Part shown: piece after piece, positions 26,422 to 34,832 of the stretch | Layout of the letters: each line of letters opens with the position of its first letter | Position numbering within the stretch: position 1 is the stretch's first letter | NCBI GenBank assembly: GCA_965198485.1 | Contig: CBDAPQ010000005.1 | Span: 3,348,001 to 3,412,000, forward strand | DNA: 64,000 nt | Reading direction: 5' to 3' | Source of the DNA: RH-AL1 sp965198485 | GTDB taxonomy: Bacteria > Pseudomonadota > Alphaproteobacteria > Rhizobiales > Beijerinckiaceae | The notes under the pieces: model-generated | What the model was told of the DNA's origin: nothing | The model's database searches: none | Seen by the model: the letters and a program-made list of their open reading frames with translations, nothing else | Position numbers and translations under genes: made by a program

Positions 26422-27039
26422 TCACGCCTCCGGCCGCCTGTGGCCGCCGGGCAGCATGCGCGAGAGCTCGGACTCATGGTCGATCGCGTGGTGCTTCAGC
26501 ACGCCGGCGATGTGCAGGGCGAACAAAGCGTAGAGCGCGTAGCCGAGCCAGACGTGCGCCGCACCGAACAGCGAGTGCACCTGCTCCTTGGGGCCGGCGG
26601 CGAGGTGCTCGACGAAGCCGATGCGGGGGAACGGCACCAGCCCGTAGAGCTCGATGGGGTGGCTGGCAGCGAGCTTCCAGGCGGAATCGTGGATGTAGCC
26701 GGTGAGCGGCAGCAGCAGCATCACCGCATAGAGCAGCAGGTGGGCGAAATGGGCGCCCTTGCGCTCGAGGGCGGGATAGCGGGACGGCATCGGCGGCGGC
26801 TTGTGCCCCAGCCGCCAGAGGATGCGCAGAGCCACGAGGCCGAGCAGCGTGAGGCCGATCGACTTGTGCATGTCGATCAGCGGCCGCACGTGGGCGTCGT
26901 CGGCATTGGCCGCCTCGAGCCCGTAGACCACGTTGACGAGCAGCAGCGCGGCCACGAGCCAGTGCAGGATCATCGCCGTACGGTTGTAGCGCCGCACCGG
27001 CTCTTCGTAGGAAAGTCGATCGCCGGTGGCGCTCGTCAT
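26422..27039 (-). CDS. Cytochrome b561 family protein
   Basis: A 205-residue membrane protein with four hydrophobic helices. Helix 1 contains MILHWLVAALLLVNVVYGLE, helix 2 IDMHKSIGLTLLGLVALRIL, helix 3 LLLYAVMLLLPLTGYIH, and helix 4 VWLGYALYALFALHIAGVLKHH. Histidines in TAMILHW, IDMHKS, SLFGAAHVW and HIAGVLKHH are placed to bind two b hemes. YceJ/CybB-type proteins move electrons from quinol. ATG 27039 is chosen; the frame upstream is not coding. It is divergent from the glycosyltransferase. Confidence 0.9.
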   Translation of the reverse strand: MTSATGDRLSYEEPVRRYNRTAMILHWLVAALLLVNVVYGLEAANADDAHVRPLIDMHKSIGLTLLGLVALRILWRLGHKPPPMPSRYPALERKGAHFAHLLLYAVMLLLPLTGYIHDSAWKLAASHPIELYGLVPFPRIGFVEHLAAGPKEQVHSLFGAAHVWLGYALYALFALHIAGVLKHHAIDHESELSRMLPGGHRRPEA

Positions 27040-27142
27040 GGGGCTGCTCCTCACTCGCCGAGCTGCGGCAAAAGCAGCGGGGGCGTGCCCGCAACCCTGC
27101 CATGCCCAAGATCGTCCGCAAAGCTTGCTAAGGGTCGCGGCA

Positions 27143-28624
27143 ATGTCGAGCCAAACCACCTTCGACTCAGCCGATCTGGAACGCGCCTTCGCCGCCGCCT
27201 CGCCGCGGCTCGCGCCCGGATCGACGCCGTGGCCGAGCCTGGCGATCCACGGCGGCGCGGCGCTGCTGTTCGTGCTGCTGGCGACCCGCGCCTTTGCCGC
27301 CTCGAACCTCGTGGCATGGTCGGCCGGCTTCGCCTACCTCCTCTACGACACGGCGTTGATCGCGATCGTGTTTCGCCAGACCCTGCCGCTGCTCCGGCCG
27401 CCTGCCCCCGCGCGCCCAGCCGGCCCCCGCCCGACACTCGGCGTCATCGTCGCCGCGCACGACGAGGCGGCGGTGCTGCCGATCACCTTGCGCGCCCTGC
27501 TGGAGCAGCGCGATCCGCCGGAGTTCGTGCTGATCGCCGACGACGGCTCGCGTGACGCCACGCCCGCGGCGCTGGCGGCCTTCGGGCTGACGCCGCCGCG
27601 GCTCGGCACGGTCGCGACGAGCGCCACCTTCCCGTCTCTGCGCTGGCTGCGACTACCCCACGGCGGCAAGGCGCGGGCGCTCAACGCCGCGATGCTCGCG
27701 ATCGACACCGAACTGGTGGTCACGGTCGACGGCGACACGCTGCTCGATGCCGGCGCCTGCGGCGCCCTGCGCGAGGCCTTCGCCGCCGATCCCCGCCTCG
27801 TCGCCGCGACGGGCGTGCTGACGCCTTTGTGCGGTCCGGGCCCGACCGCGCGCCTGCTCGAGGGCTTCCAGACCTACGAGTACATCCGCAACTTCCTCGG
27901 GCGCTACGCCTGGGCCAGCATGGATGCCTTGCTGCTCATCTCGGGGGCCTTCGCCGGTTTCCGCCGCGACGCGGTGCTGGCGGTCGGCGGGTTTGATCCG
28001 GCCTGCATGGTGGAGGATTACGAGCTGATCCACCGCCTGCAGCGGCACGGCGCATTGCAGCGCCTCGGCTGGGTCACGGGCGTGGTCGGCGCCGCCCGCG
28101 CCGTCACCGACGCGCCCTCCACCGTGCCGGCCTTCCTGCGCCAGCGCCGGCGCTGGTTCTGCGGCTTCCTGCAGACGCAGTTCTGGTATCGCGACATGGT
28201 CGGCGACCGCCGCTACGGGCGCCTCGGCCTCGCCATGTTGCCGATCAAGGCGCTCGACACGCTGCAGCCGCTCTACGGCTTGTTCGCGATCGCGCTCCTC
28301 GTCGCCTTCCTACTCACCGGGCGGGCGGCGCTGCTGGTGCCGGCGGGCGGCGCCTACGTCGGCAAGATCGCGCTCGATTACGCCTTCCATCTCTGGTCGG
28401 TGCGGCTCTTCCGACGCTGGGTCGATCCCGACACCAAGGCGCGGCTCGGTCAGGCTCTGCTGTACTCGCTCGCCGAACCCTTCACCTTCCAGGTGCTGCG
28501 CCACACCGGTGCCGCCCTGGGCTGGATCTCCTTCCTGGCGCGCCACCGCGCCTGGGGCCGGCAGACGCGGTCGGGGCTCATCGCGCTGGGCGGCCGCGAG
28601 GCGGGCGAGCCCGGCGCCGGCTGA
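27143..28624 (+). CDS. Family 2 glycosyltransferase, membrane-bound
   Basis: A 493-residue protein. Two N-terminal hydrophobic segments are followed by a GT-A domain with VVAAHDEAAVLPITLRALLE, LIADDGSRDATP (D-D nucleotide-sugar site), LPHGGKARALNAAM, VTVDGDTLLD (DxD-like) and QRRRWFCGFLQTQ (Q-x2-R-W), the pattern of processive-type GT2 enzymes. C-terminal helices anchor it. The catalytic residues are complete. Such enzymes build extracellular polysaccharide or lipid-linked glycans. No other glycan genes are adjacent. Confidence 0.88.
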   Translation: MSSQTTFDSADLERAFAAASPRLAPGSTPWPSLAIHGGAALLFVLLATRAFAASNLVAWSAGFAYLLYDTALIAIVFRQTLPLLRPPAPARPAGPRPTLGVIVAAHDEAAVLPITLRALLEQRDPPEFVLIADDGSRDATPAALAAFGLTPPRLGTVATSATFPSLRWLRLPHGGKARALNAAMLAIDTELVVTVDGDTLLDAGACGALREAFAADPRLVAATGVLTPLCGPGPTARLLEGFQTYEYIRNFLGRYAWASMDALLLISGAFAGFRRDAVLAVGGFDPACMVEDYELIHRLQRHGALQRLGWVTGVVGAARAVTDAPSTVPAFLRQRRRWFCGFLQTQFWYRDMVGDRRYGRLGLAMLPIKALDTLQPLYGLFAIALLVAFLLTGRAALLVPAGGAYVGKIALDYAFHLWSVRLFRRWVDPDTKARLGQALLYSLAEPFTFQVLRHTGAALGWISFLARHRAWGRQTRSGLIALGGREAGEPGAG

Positions 28625-28654
28625 CCGCTCGCGCGACCGGGTCAGAGGCTAAGA

Positions 28655-28822
28655 TCAGCGTTTCATGTCCGGCGGCAGGTGACGGTTGGTGGCCTCGCGC
28701 TCTTCCTTCTCGCGGATGATCGCCTCGTAAGCAGCCTTGGCCTCGGGCGAGGCGAGCACGCGGCGGCCCTTGGGCGTCGAACGCTTGGGCGCCTTCTTGT
28801 AGGTGTCGGGCGGGGTCGCCAT
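28655..28822 (-). CDS. Small hypothetical protein
   Basis: A 55-residue basic protein (ATG 28822), with the segments TYKKAPKRSTPKGRRVLASP and EAKAAYEAIIREKEEREATN. It is helical and highly charged, with no membrane segment. It lies 11 bases after the DUF4424-like gene, in the same direction, so they probably share a transcript. Function unknown. Confidence 0.6.
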   Translation of the reverse strand: MATPPDTYKKAPKRSTPKGRRVLASPEAKAAYEAIIREKEEREATNRHLPPDMKR

Positions 28823-28833
28823 CGTTTCGCTCC

Positions 28834-29889
28834 TCACGAGCCCGGGGAGAAGATCAGCACGCGCAGCCCGGCCGCCTGGTCGGAGCCGGGCATCTTGCCG
28901 GTGACCACCGGCTTGCCGGCGCTCGCCGCATCGAGCCCGCAGAATGCCACCACGGAACTGGGCTGCGGCTTGCGCACCGCGACGGTCGCGCCGGGATTGT
29001 CGAGCCAACGCGCCGGCCCATCGTTGGCCAGCGTGATGTCGGAGACGTTGGCCACCGAACCCTTGGCCTTCAGCAGGGCCTTGGCGGCGTTCATGACCTG
29101 CGGCGTCAGGCAGACCTGGTCCTTCAGCGCGTTGAAGCCGGCGAGGCTCGTGGCGTCGACGCGATAGGTCGCCTTCACCGGCGCGAAGCCGACGACGACG
29201 TTGGTCACCGCGTCGGGCTCCAGCGCCAAGGTGAAGCCGTGCACCACGTGCAGGCTCCAGTCGGCGATGACCGGGGTGTCGGGCTGCGAAGTATCGCGCG
29301 GCGTAACCAGGCCGAGCGCCTCGAGCTTGGCGAGCTGTTCGGGCTTGGCGGCGGCGATCACCTTGTCGGTGGCGGCGCCGAAGGGGATGAGCGGCATCGA
29401 CTCGGCCTTGAGTTCGGCGGCCCGGTCGATCCCGAGCGCGATCGCCTGCAGGTGGGGCGTCGTCGCCACCGCGGCGTCGTTGACCTTGACCTCGAGATTT
29501 TCCGGGTTCTCCGGCACCTGCGCGGGCAAGTCGTAGACGTTGTTGGTCTCCGTGTTCACCTCGAGATCGGGCAGCGCTACGCTGGCGGCCAACGACAGCT
29601 TGGCCTTGCCCTTGTTGCGCAGCTTGTAGGCGTAGGCGACGTGGTCGAGCGCGACATCGACCGCCATGCCCTCGATCTGCAGGGCGGGGTCCGAGGCCAC
29701 GGCCATCGAGCCGAGAGTCAGCGGCGCCTGGGTGGGCTGGTCCTCCTCCTCCTCGCCGCCCTGCTGCGCGGCGGGAGCGGCCTGCGCCGGGTGCGAGGCC
29801 GTTGACGCACACAGCGGGATCGCGAGGGCTGCTGCCATCGAGCGAAGAAGCACGGACAGGGACGGTGTCGCCAAGGACGGTTTCGCCAT
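28834..29889 (-). CDS. Exported DUF4424-like protein
   Basis: A 351-residue protein with a signal peptide (ATG 29889; hydrophobic run MAAALAIPLCASTA, cleavage near AQAAPAAQ). A Glu-rich linker is followed by a beta-rich domain whose layout (DVALDHVAYAYKLRNKGKA, ALPDLEVN, LGLVTPRDTSQ, VVHGFTLAL, VCLTPQVM) resembles DUF4424 proteins, which are periplasmic and uncharacterised. The assignment rests on pattern only. The longer frame to 30171 overlaps the promoter region of the next operon and is not used. Confidence 0.6.
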   Translation of the reverse strand: MAKPSLATPSLSVLLRSMAAALAIPLCASTASHPAQAAPAAQQGGEEEEDQPTQAPLTLGSMAVASDPALQIEGMAVDVALDHVAYAYKLRNKGKAKLSLAASVALPDLEVNTETNNVYDLPAQVPENPENLEVKVNDAAVATTPHLQAIALGIDRAAELKAESMPLIPFGAATDKVIAAAKPEQLAKLEALGLVTPRDTSQPDTPVIADWSLHVVHGFTLALEPDAVTNVVVGFAPVKATYRVDATSLAGFNALKDQVCLTPQVMNAAKALLKAKGSVANVSDITLANDGPARWLDNPGATVAVRKPQPSSVVAFCGLDAASAGKPVVTGKMPGSDQAAGLRVLIFSPGS

Positions 29890-30188
29890 GGAAGTCTCCG
29901 GAGCGCGGCGCGCGCGGGCGCTGCCTAGCACATCCCGTCCCGCCGCGACACACGACGCGTCGGTCGGCCGTCTGTACAGGCTTGTGTAACGCAATGTAAT
30001 GCGAATTGAATGAGGCGTTAACCTCCTGGGGACGCACGCTAAAGCATGTTGACCGCGAGATTTGCGAAGCGTCGTGCGACGAGCGTGTCTTCCCTGCTCT
30101 TGCCGCTCGATCGAGCAATGGTATCGATCCACCACGACATCAACGCGCCGTCGCGGCCCGCCGCGACCCAACGAAGATTGCGACAGCC

Positions 30189-31508
30189 GTGCACAAACAG
30201 AAAAGCCTAGCCGACTATGCCGAGAAGCGCCTCCGGCTCGCCGGCGGCAACTACCTCGTTCAGCACAATCCCTTTTTCGTCCCCGTGGACAAGGCGCGCC
30301 AGGACGCTGCCGCGAAGGGCCAGCGTTTCACCTCCTTCGCCAACTACGACTATCTCGGCTTGAGCAATCACACGGCGATCAAGGCCGCTGCGATCGCGGC
30401 TGTGGAAGGCGTCGGCATCGGTGCCCTGGCTTCGCGCCTCGTCGGCGGTGAGCGTGACAGCCACAAGGATCTCGAGCGCGCGTTGGCCGCCTTCATCGGC
30501 GTCGAGGAGGTCATGACGCTGGTATCTGGCTACCTGACCAACGTCACCGTCATCTCGCACATCATGGGCAATCGCGGCGTCATCTTCCTCGACGAGCTCA
30601 GCCACAACTCGATCATCTCCGGCTGCCGAGCGACGCCGTGCGAAGTGATCATGTTCCATCATAACGATCTCGACCATCTCGATGCGCTGATGAGCGAGCA
30701 TCGCTGCAGGCATAAGAACGCGCTGATCGTCTCCGAAAGCCTGTTCTCGATGGATGGCGACATTGTCGACCTGCCGCGGCTCATCGAACTGAAGAAGAAG
30801 CACGCGACCTGGCTGCTGCTCGACGAGGCGCATTCGATCGGCGTGCTCGGCGACGAGGGCCGCGGCCTGTGCGAGTACACCGGCGTTGATCCCGAGGAGA
30901 TCGACCTCATCATCGGGACGCTCTCGAAGAGCTTCGCATCCTGCGGCGGCTTCGTCTGCGCGAAGCACGCGGTCATCAAGTGGTTCCGCCACACCCTGCC
31001 GGGCTTCGTCTACTCGGTCGGCCTGTCACCGGTGATCAGCGCCGCCGCGCTCGCCGCGCTCGACCTGGTGCAGCGTGAGAGCTGGCGCATCGCCAAGCTC
31101 GCCGCCAACAGCGAGCTCTTCGTCGATTGCGCCCGCGAGGCCGGTCTCGACACCGGCCCGGCGATCGGCCGCGGTGTCGTGCCCATCCTGTTCCGCGACA
31201 GCTACGAGACGCTCGCCGCCTCGCGCTACCTCGACGCCCATGGCTTCTACGTGCCCCCGATCATCCAGGTCGGCGTTCCCAAGGACCAGCCGCGACTACG
31301 CTTCTTCATGTCGGCGTCCAACGACGCCTCCGACATCCGCGCGGTGATCGACTGTCTCGTGGCCTTCCGCGCCCAGCACGTCGGCACCATGCCCGCCGAC
31401 ATCGCCGCCGTGCCCAGCGACATGCTCGCCGGCCCCTCGCTCGCCGATGCCGTGCTCGGCGACGCGAGGGTCCACGCCGACCTTCTGGCGATGAGCCCGG
31501 CCGCCTGA
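30189..31508 (+). CDS. Alpha-oxoamine synthase, serine palmitoyltransferase-like
   Basis: PLP enzyme of the AONS family (SPT, KBL, BioF, HemA, CqsA). Seen here: FTSFANYDYLGLSN near the N-terminus, ASRLVGGERDSH, H139 in LDELSHNSII for ring stacking, LLDEAHSIGVLGDEGRG (D212), and PLP lysine K247 in GTLSKSFASCGG. It is 439 residues from GTG 30189; the reading frame is open to 30006, but no better start was found. The two following genes (acyltransferase and delta-4-type desaturase) suggest that it condenses an amino acid with an acyl thioester in sphingolipid synthesis. BioF or KBL roles are less likely without their neighbours. Start is uncertain. Confidence 0.8.
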   Translation: MHKQKSLADYAEKRLRLAGGNYLVQHNPFFVPVDKARQDAAAKGQRFTSFANYDYLGLSNHTAIKAAAIAAVEGVGIGALASRLVGGERDSHKDLERALAAFIGVEEVMTLVSGYLTNVTVISHIMGNRGVIFLDELSHNSIISGCRATPCEVIMFHHNDLDHLDALMSEHRCRHKNALIVSESLFSMDGDIVDLPRLIELKKKHATWLLLDEAHSIGVLGDEGRGLCEYTGVDPEEIDLIIGTLSKSFASCGGFVCAKHAVIKWFRHTLPGFVYSVGLSPVISAAALAALDLVQRESWRIAKLAANSELFVDCAREAGLDTGPAIGRGVVPILFRDSYETLAASRYLDAHGFYVPPIIQVGVPKDQPRLRFFMSASNDASDIRAVIDCLVAFRAQHVGTMPADIAAVPSDMLAGPSLADAVLGDARVHADLLAMSPAA

Positions 31509-31517
31509 GGCGGCGCG

Positions 31518-32657
31518 ATGGCGGTCGAGATCGTTCCGGTCAAGGGGCTGAGCAAGTTCCTGGCGTTCTGTCGGTTGCCGCGGCAGATCTACAAGGGGCT
31601 GCTGGGCTTCTCGGCGCCCCTCGACATCGAGCGCTGGACCAGTTTCGCGGCCAAGTTCAACCCGCACTTCAGACTCGTCGAATCCCAGGCCTTCCTGGCG
31701 CGCAAGGACGGACGCTGGGTTGGCCGCGTGATCGCGCAGGTCTACAAGGACGGCATCGTGCCGGTCGGCGCGTCGCCGGCGCAGTTCGGCGCCATCGACG
31801 CCACCGACGACATCGAAGTCGTCGCGGCCCTGATGCAGGCCGTAGAGGACTGGCTCGGTGCACGCGCGGCGACCCGGATCAACGGTCCGTTCTCGCCCTC
31901 GGTCAATGCCGAGGTCGGCATGCTGGTCGAGGGTTTCAATGCCGTGCCGATGATCTTCATGCCGTGGTCGCCGCCCTATCTGCCCGGCCTCATGGAGCGC
32001 TGCGGCTACGAGAAGGCGCGCGACCTCATCTCCTACCGCTACAGCGTCCGCGAGTCCGATCTCGAGAGCAAGAGCTCGATCATGGCGAGGCCGGAGTGGA
32101 AAGAGCGGCTGAAGATCCGCACCCTCGACCTCAAGAACCTGAAGGGCGAGTCCGCCATCCTGATGGGCATCTTCAATGATGCCTGGAGCTCGAATTGGGG
32201 CTTCGTGCCCTACACCGAGGAGGAGTTCCTCTCGGTGGCCGACGGGCTCAAATACGTCACGCCACCCGAGGCCGGCTTCATCGTCGAACTCGACGGCGAA
32301 GCACAGGCTTTCGGCATCGTTCTGCCAAACCTTCACGAGATCCTGACCGACATGGACGGCAAGCTGCTGCCGTTCAACCTGCCGCGGGTCATCTCGCGCG
32401 TGCGCAACCACAATTTCAAGTCGGGCCGTTTGCTGCTGTTTGGCATCCGCAAGGCGCTGCAGCGCAAGGCCATCGGCGGCGTCATCACGCTCGCCTTCAT
32501 CGAGGAATTGCGCCGGCGCGGCCGCAATTTCTCGATCGAGCACATTGAATTCGGCTGGGTGCTGGAGGACAACGCAGGCATGCGTCGCCCCATCGAACTG
32601 TCCGGCGCCGAGATCGACAAGGTTCACCGCATCTACGAGAAGCGGCTCGCCGCCTAG
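31518..32657 (+). CDS. YghO-like N-acyltransferase, ceramide-synthase-like
   Basis: A 379-residue protein of the GNAT-related family that includes E. coli YghO and, as I recall, the bacterial ceramide synthase reported in Caulobacter. Segments that mark it are NGPFSPSVNAEVGMLVEGFN, SPPYLPGLMERCGYEKARDL, WSSNWGFVPYTEEEF and the near-terminal ELRRRGRNFSIEHIEFGWVL. It is soluble with no signal peptide. It starts nine bases after the oxoamine synthase stop and ends eight bases before the desaturase, so the three are one operon. Acylating a sphingoid base fits the context; acylation of another amine is possible. Confidence 0.75.
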   Translation: MAVEIVPVKGLSKFLAFCRLPRQIYKGLLGFSAPLDIERWTSFAAKFNPHFRLVESQAFLARKDGRWVGRVIAQVYKDGIVPVGASPAQFGAIDATDDIEVVAALMQAVEDWLGARAATRINGPFSPSVNAEVGMLVEGFNAVPMIFMPWSPPYLPGLMERCGYEKARDLISYRYSVRESDLESKSSIMARPEWKERLKIRTLDLKNLKGESAILMGIFNDAWSSNWGFVPYTEEEFLSVADGLKYVTPPEAGFIVELDGEAQAFGIVLPNLHEILTDMDGKLLPFNLPRVISRVRNHNFKSGRLLLFGIRKALQRKAIGGVITLAFIEELRRRGRNFSIEHIEFGWVLEDNAGMRRPIELSGAEIDKVHRIYEKRLAA

Positions 32658-32665
32658 GAGTCCCG

Positions 32666-33697
32666 ATGACCGACGTGATGGATCTCGGCCGTGTCACGCG
32701 AGCGGCCAAGAAGACGGAGGAAGGCTTCCGCCGCGGTTTCTTCCCGGCCGAGCTGAAGCGCCCGCACCCGATCCGGCGCATGGCGATCCTGCGCGCCCAC
32801 CCCGAGGTCAAGGCCCTCATGGGCCGAGACCGCTGGACCGCCGCGATCTGCTTCGGCATCCTCGCCCTGCAGGTGGCGCTTGCCGCCGGGCTCGGCCATC
32901 TCGGTATCGGCTATTGGTGGGCGGCGATCGTCGTCGGCTGGTGCGTCGGCGCGTTCTGCAACCACGCGATGTTCGTCGTGATCCACGATGCCACGCACAA
33001 CCTCGTCTTCAAGAACGTCGTCCTGAACAAGCTCACCGTGATCATGGCCGACCTGCCCAACACGGTGCCGACCGGCATGGGCTTTCGCTGCTATCACGTG
33101 AAGCATCATAGCCACCTCGGCGACTACGACTTCGACGCCGACCTTCCCAGCCGCTGGGAGGCCGACATGGTCGGCAACGCCTGGTACAAGAAGGCCGGCT
33201 GGCTGTTCTTCTTTGCTCTGTTCCAGCTGACCCGGCTCGAGCGCCTGAAGGGCACCGTGCCGATGAAGAATCGCTGGACGGTCTACAACGGCGCCGCGGT
33301 GATCGCATTCGACCTCGCGATCCTCTACTTCTGCGGCCTTAATGGCCTGCTCTACCTGTTCGCCTCGTTCTGGTTCTCGGTCGGTCTGCACCCGCTCGGC
33401 GCACGCTGGATCCAGGAGCATTTCACGCTCGATCCCGAGCAGGAGACCTTCGACTATTACGGCCCGCTGAACTTCTTTGCGCTCAACATCGGCTATCACA
33501 ACGAGCACCACGACTTCCCAGACATTCCGTGGCGGAAGCTGCCGATGCTGCGCAAGGCCGCGCCGGAGTTCTACGACACGCTGAAGTCGCACAAGTCGTG
33601 GACGGCGTTGTGGCTCGCCTTCATCTTCGACAAGCGCTACACGCTGTACTCGCGCGTCGACCGCAGCCCCTCGACGATCGGCGAGCCCGCACGCTGA
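32666..33697 (+). CDS. Sphingolipid delta-4 desaturase-like protein (DEGS1 family)
   Basis: A 343-residue membrane di-iron desaturase with three histidine boxes: HDATH (107-111), HVKHH (144-148) and HNEHH (278-282). The last part (EHFTLDP, FDYYGPLNFFALNIGYHNEH, HDFPDIPWRKLPMLRKAAPE, FYDTL) and the entry region RRMAILRAHPEVKALM closely follow human DEGS1, which converts dihydroceramide to ceramide. Ordinary acyl-lipid desaturases do not share this arrangement. In operon with SPT-like and ceramide-synthase-like genes, it would introduce the sphingoid double bond. About four transmembrane helices. A ggag ribosome binding site precedes the ATG. Confidence 0.88.
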   Translation: MTDVMDLGRVTRAAKKTEEGFRRGFFPAELKRPHPIRRMAILRAHPEVKALMGRDRWTAAICFGILALQVALAAGLGHLGIGYWWAAIVVGWCVGAFCNHAMFVVIHDATHNLVFKNVVLNKLTVIMADLPNTVPTGMGFRCYHVKHHSHLGDYDFDADLPSRWEADMVGNAWYKKAGWLFFFALFQLTRLERLKGTVPMKNRWTVYNGAAVIAFDLAILYFCGLNGLLYLFASFWFSVGLHPLGARWIQEHFTLDPEQETFDYYGPLNFFALNIGYHNEHHDFPDIPWRKLPMLRKAAPEFYDTLKSHKSWTALWLAFIFDKRYTLYSRVDRSPSTIGEPAR

Positions 33698-33727
33698 GGT
33701 TTTCTCCGCCGCCGCGCGGCGTAGCGT

Positions 33728-34060
33728 CTACTTCTTGTCGGACGTGGACTGCGCGACCGCCGCAGCCGTCTCCGGCTCCAAGCATTTGGCCATGGCCGTG
33801 TAGGGTTGGCGCTTGGCCTTGCGGCCGAGCTTCATGCATTTGTCGGCGCCGGCGTCGGTATACTTCGCCCAGTGCGACAGCAGCTCGGCACGCGCTTCCG
33901 ACTCGGCCACGACGCACTCGCTCATCGCCGACGCGCTATGAAAGGTGCGCCCGCATTGCGCCGAGATATCGAGCATCGGTGGCGCGACATCTGTGGCGTG
34001 CGCCGCCGCCGGTAGGGCGAGCATGAGGACGGCGGCGGCCATGGGCGAGCGGACGGTCAT
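33728..34060 (-). CDS. Small secreted protein, four cysteines
   Basis: A 110-residue product with a signal peptide (PMAAAVLMLALPAAAHATDV). The mature part has four Cys (SAQCGR, SECVV, DKCMK, AKCLEP), probably two disulfides, and many charged residues. No known domain. It faces the desaturase operon end and is convergent with it; a hairpin just upstream of it terminates the cytochrome c gene. Confidence 0.65.
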   Translation of the reverse strand: MTVRSPMAAAVLMLALPAAAHATDVAPPMLDISAQCGRTFHSASAMSECVVAESEARAELLSHWAKYTDAGADKCMKLGRKAKRQPYTAMAKCLEPETAAAVAQSTSDKK

Positions 34061-34126
34061 GCGCGATCCTTGGGCGGTTGGCCTCCAACATGCAAGATCG
34101 CGGCGCCCGGAGTCAAAGCGAGAGGC

Positions 34127-34150
34127 AAACGGGTCCCGACGGACCCGTTT
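34127..34150 (-). terminator. Terminator of the cytochrome c gene
   Basis: AAACGGGTCC pairs perfectly with GGACCCGTTT around CGAC. On the minus strand it follows the end of the cytochrome c gene (34184) by 33 bases and ends in a short T-run. Confidence 0.75.
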
Positions 34151-34183
34151 CTCGGCAAGGGAGTGTTCGGCAAGCCCGCGGCC

Positions 34184-34597
34184 TTAAGGCGCCTTCTGCT
34201 CGTTAAGATAGGCGACGACGTTCTTGCGCTGATCCTCGTTGGCGAGCTGGTAGGCCATCTTGCTGACGCCCGTCGCGGTCTTGCCTTTGCTGGCCACGTA
34301 CTGCTTCAGATAGGCGGTTGGCCCCTTCAGGTACTCCACGATCGTACCCTCGTCCCACACCAGGCCGGCCTCGCCAGCCGTCTTCAGGAGCTCGGAATAG
34401 GAGTAGCCGGCGACCGAGCCCGCCTTGCGCCCGACGACGCCGGCGAGCGGCGGCCCGACGAGGGCATGGTCGAGCGCGTGGCACGCCTTGCATTGGTTGA
34501 ACGTGGACTTGCCCTTGGTCGCGTCCTGGGCGGAAGCGACGCCGACCGTCGCCGCCAGGAAGCCTGCGGCCGCGAGGGCCACCCAGATCACCTTCAT
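34184..34597 (-). CDS. Class I c-type cytochrome
   Basis: A 137-residue exported protein from ATG 34597. The signal peptide is MKVIWVALAAAGFLAATVGV plus ASA. The heme motif is C36-K-A-C39-H40, the PP turn is VGPPLAGVVGRKAG, and the axial Met is in GVSKMAYQL (about 112). Size and motifs fit soluble mitochondrial-type cytochrome c (c2/c550) in periplasmic electron transfer. The upstream frame to 34684 is not required. Confidence 0.92.
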   Translation of the reverse strand: MKVIWVALAAAGFLAATVGVASAQDATKGKSTFNQCKACHALDHALVGPPLAGVVGRKAGSVAGYSYSELLKTAGEAGLVWDEGTIVEYLKGPTAYLKQYVASKGKTATGVSKMAYQLANEDQRKNVVAYLNEQKAP

Positions 34598-34832
34598 TAC
34601 CCTGTCTCCTCCGTGGCCGCGACGCGCTTTTCCCTCGCGATCTGCCGCCTGGGCCAAGAAACGGAAGCTGTGCCGCGAGGTCAAGCGCCGTTTCCGGAAT
34701 TGCCCAGCGCAGCGGTGCGCACGCGATGCGACCGATCGCGCAAGCGGCGTTTATGGGCTCCGGCTTCTGCTATTGACATCAGGGCGTATCCGTCATTTCG
34801 CGCAATCGACACGTCTCCAGCCTCGGGTTTCC

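Noticed and set aside
30006..30188. Start of the oxoamine synthase at 30006
   Set aside because: The extra 61 codons are Arg-rich, resemble no family member and fall in the probable promoter region; GTG 30189 fits the conserved N-terminus.
34773..34801. TTGACA box as a sigma-70 promoter for the bacteriophytochrome
   Set aside because: A perfect -35-like hexamer is present, but no acceptable -10 lies 16-18 bases downstream.
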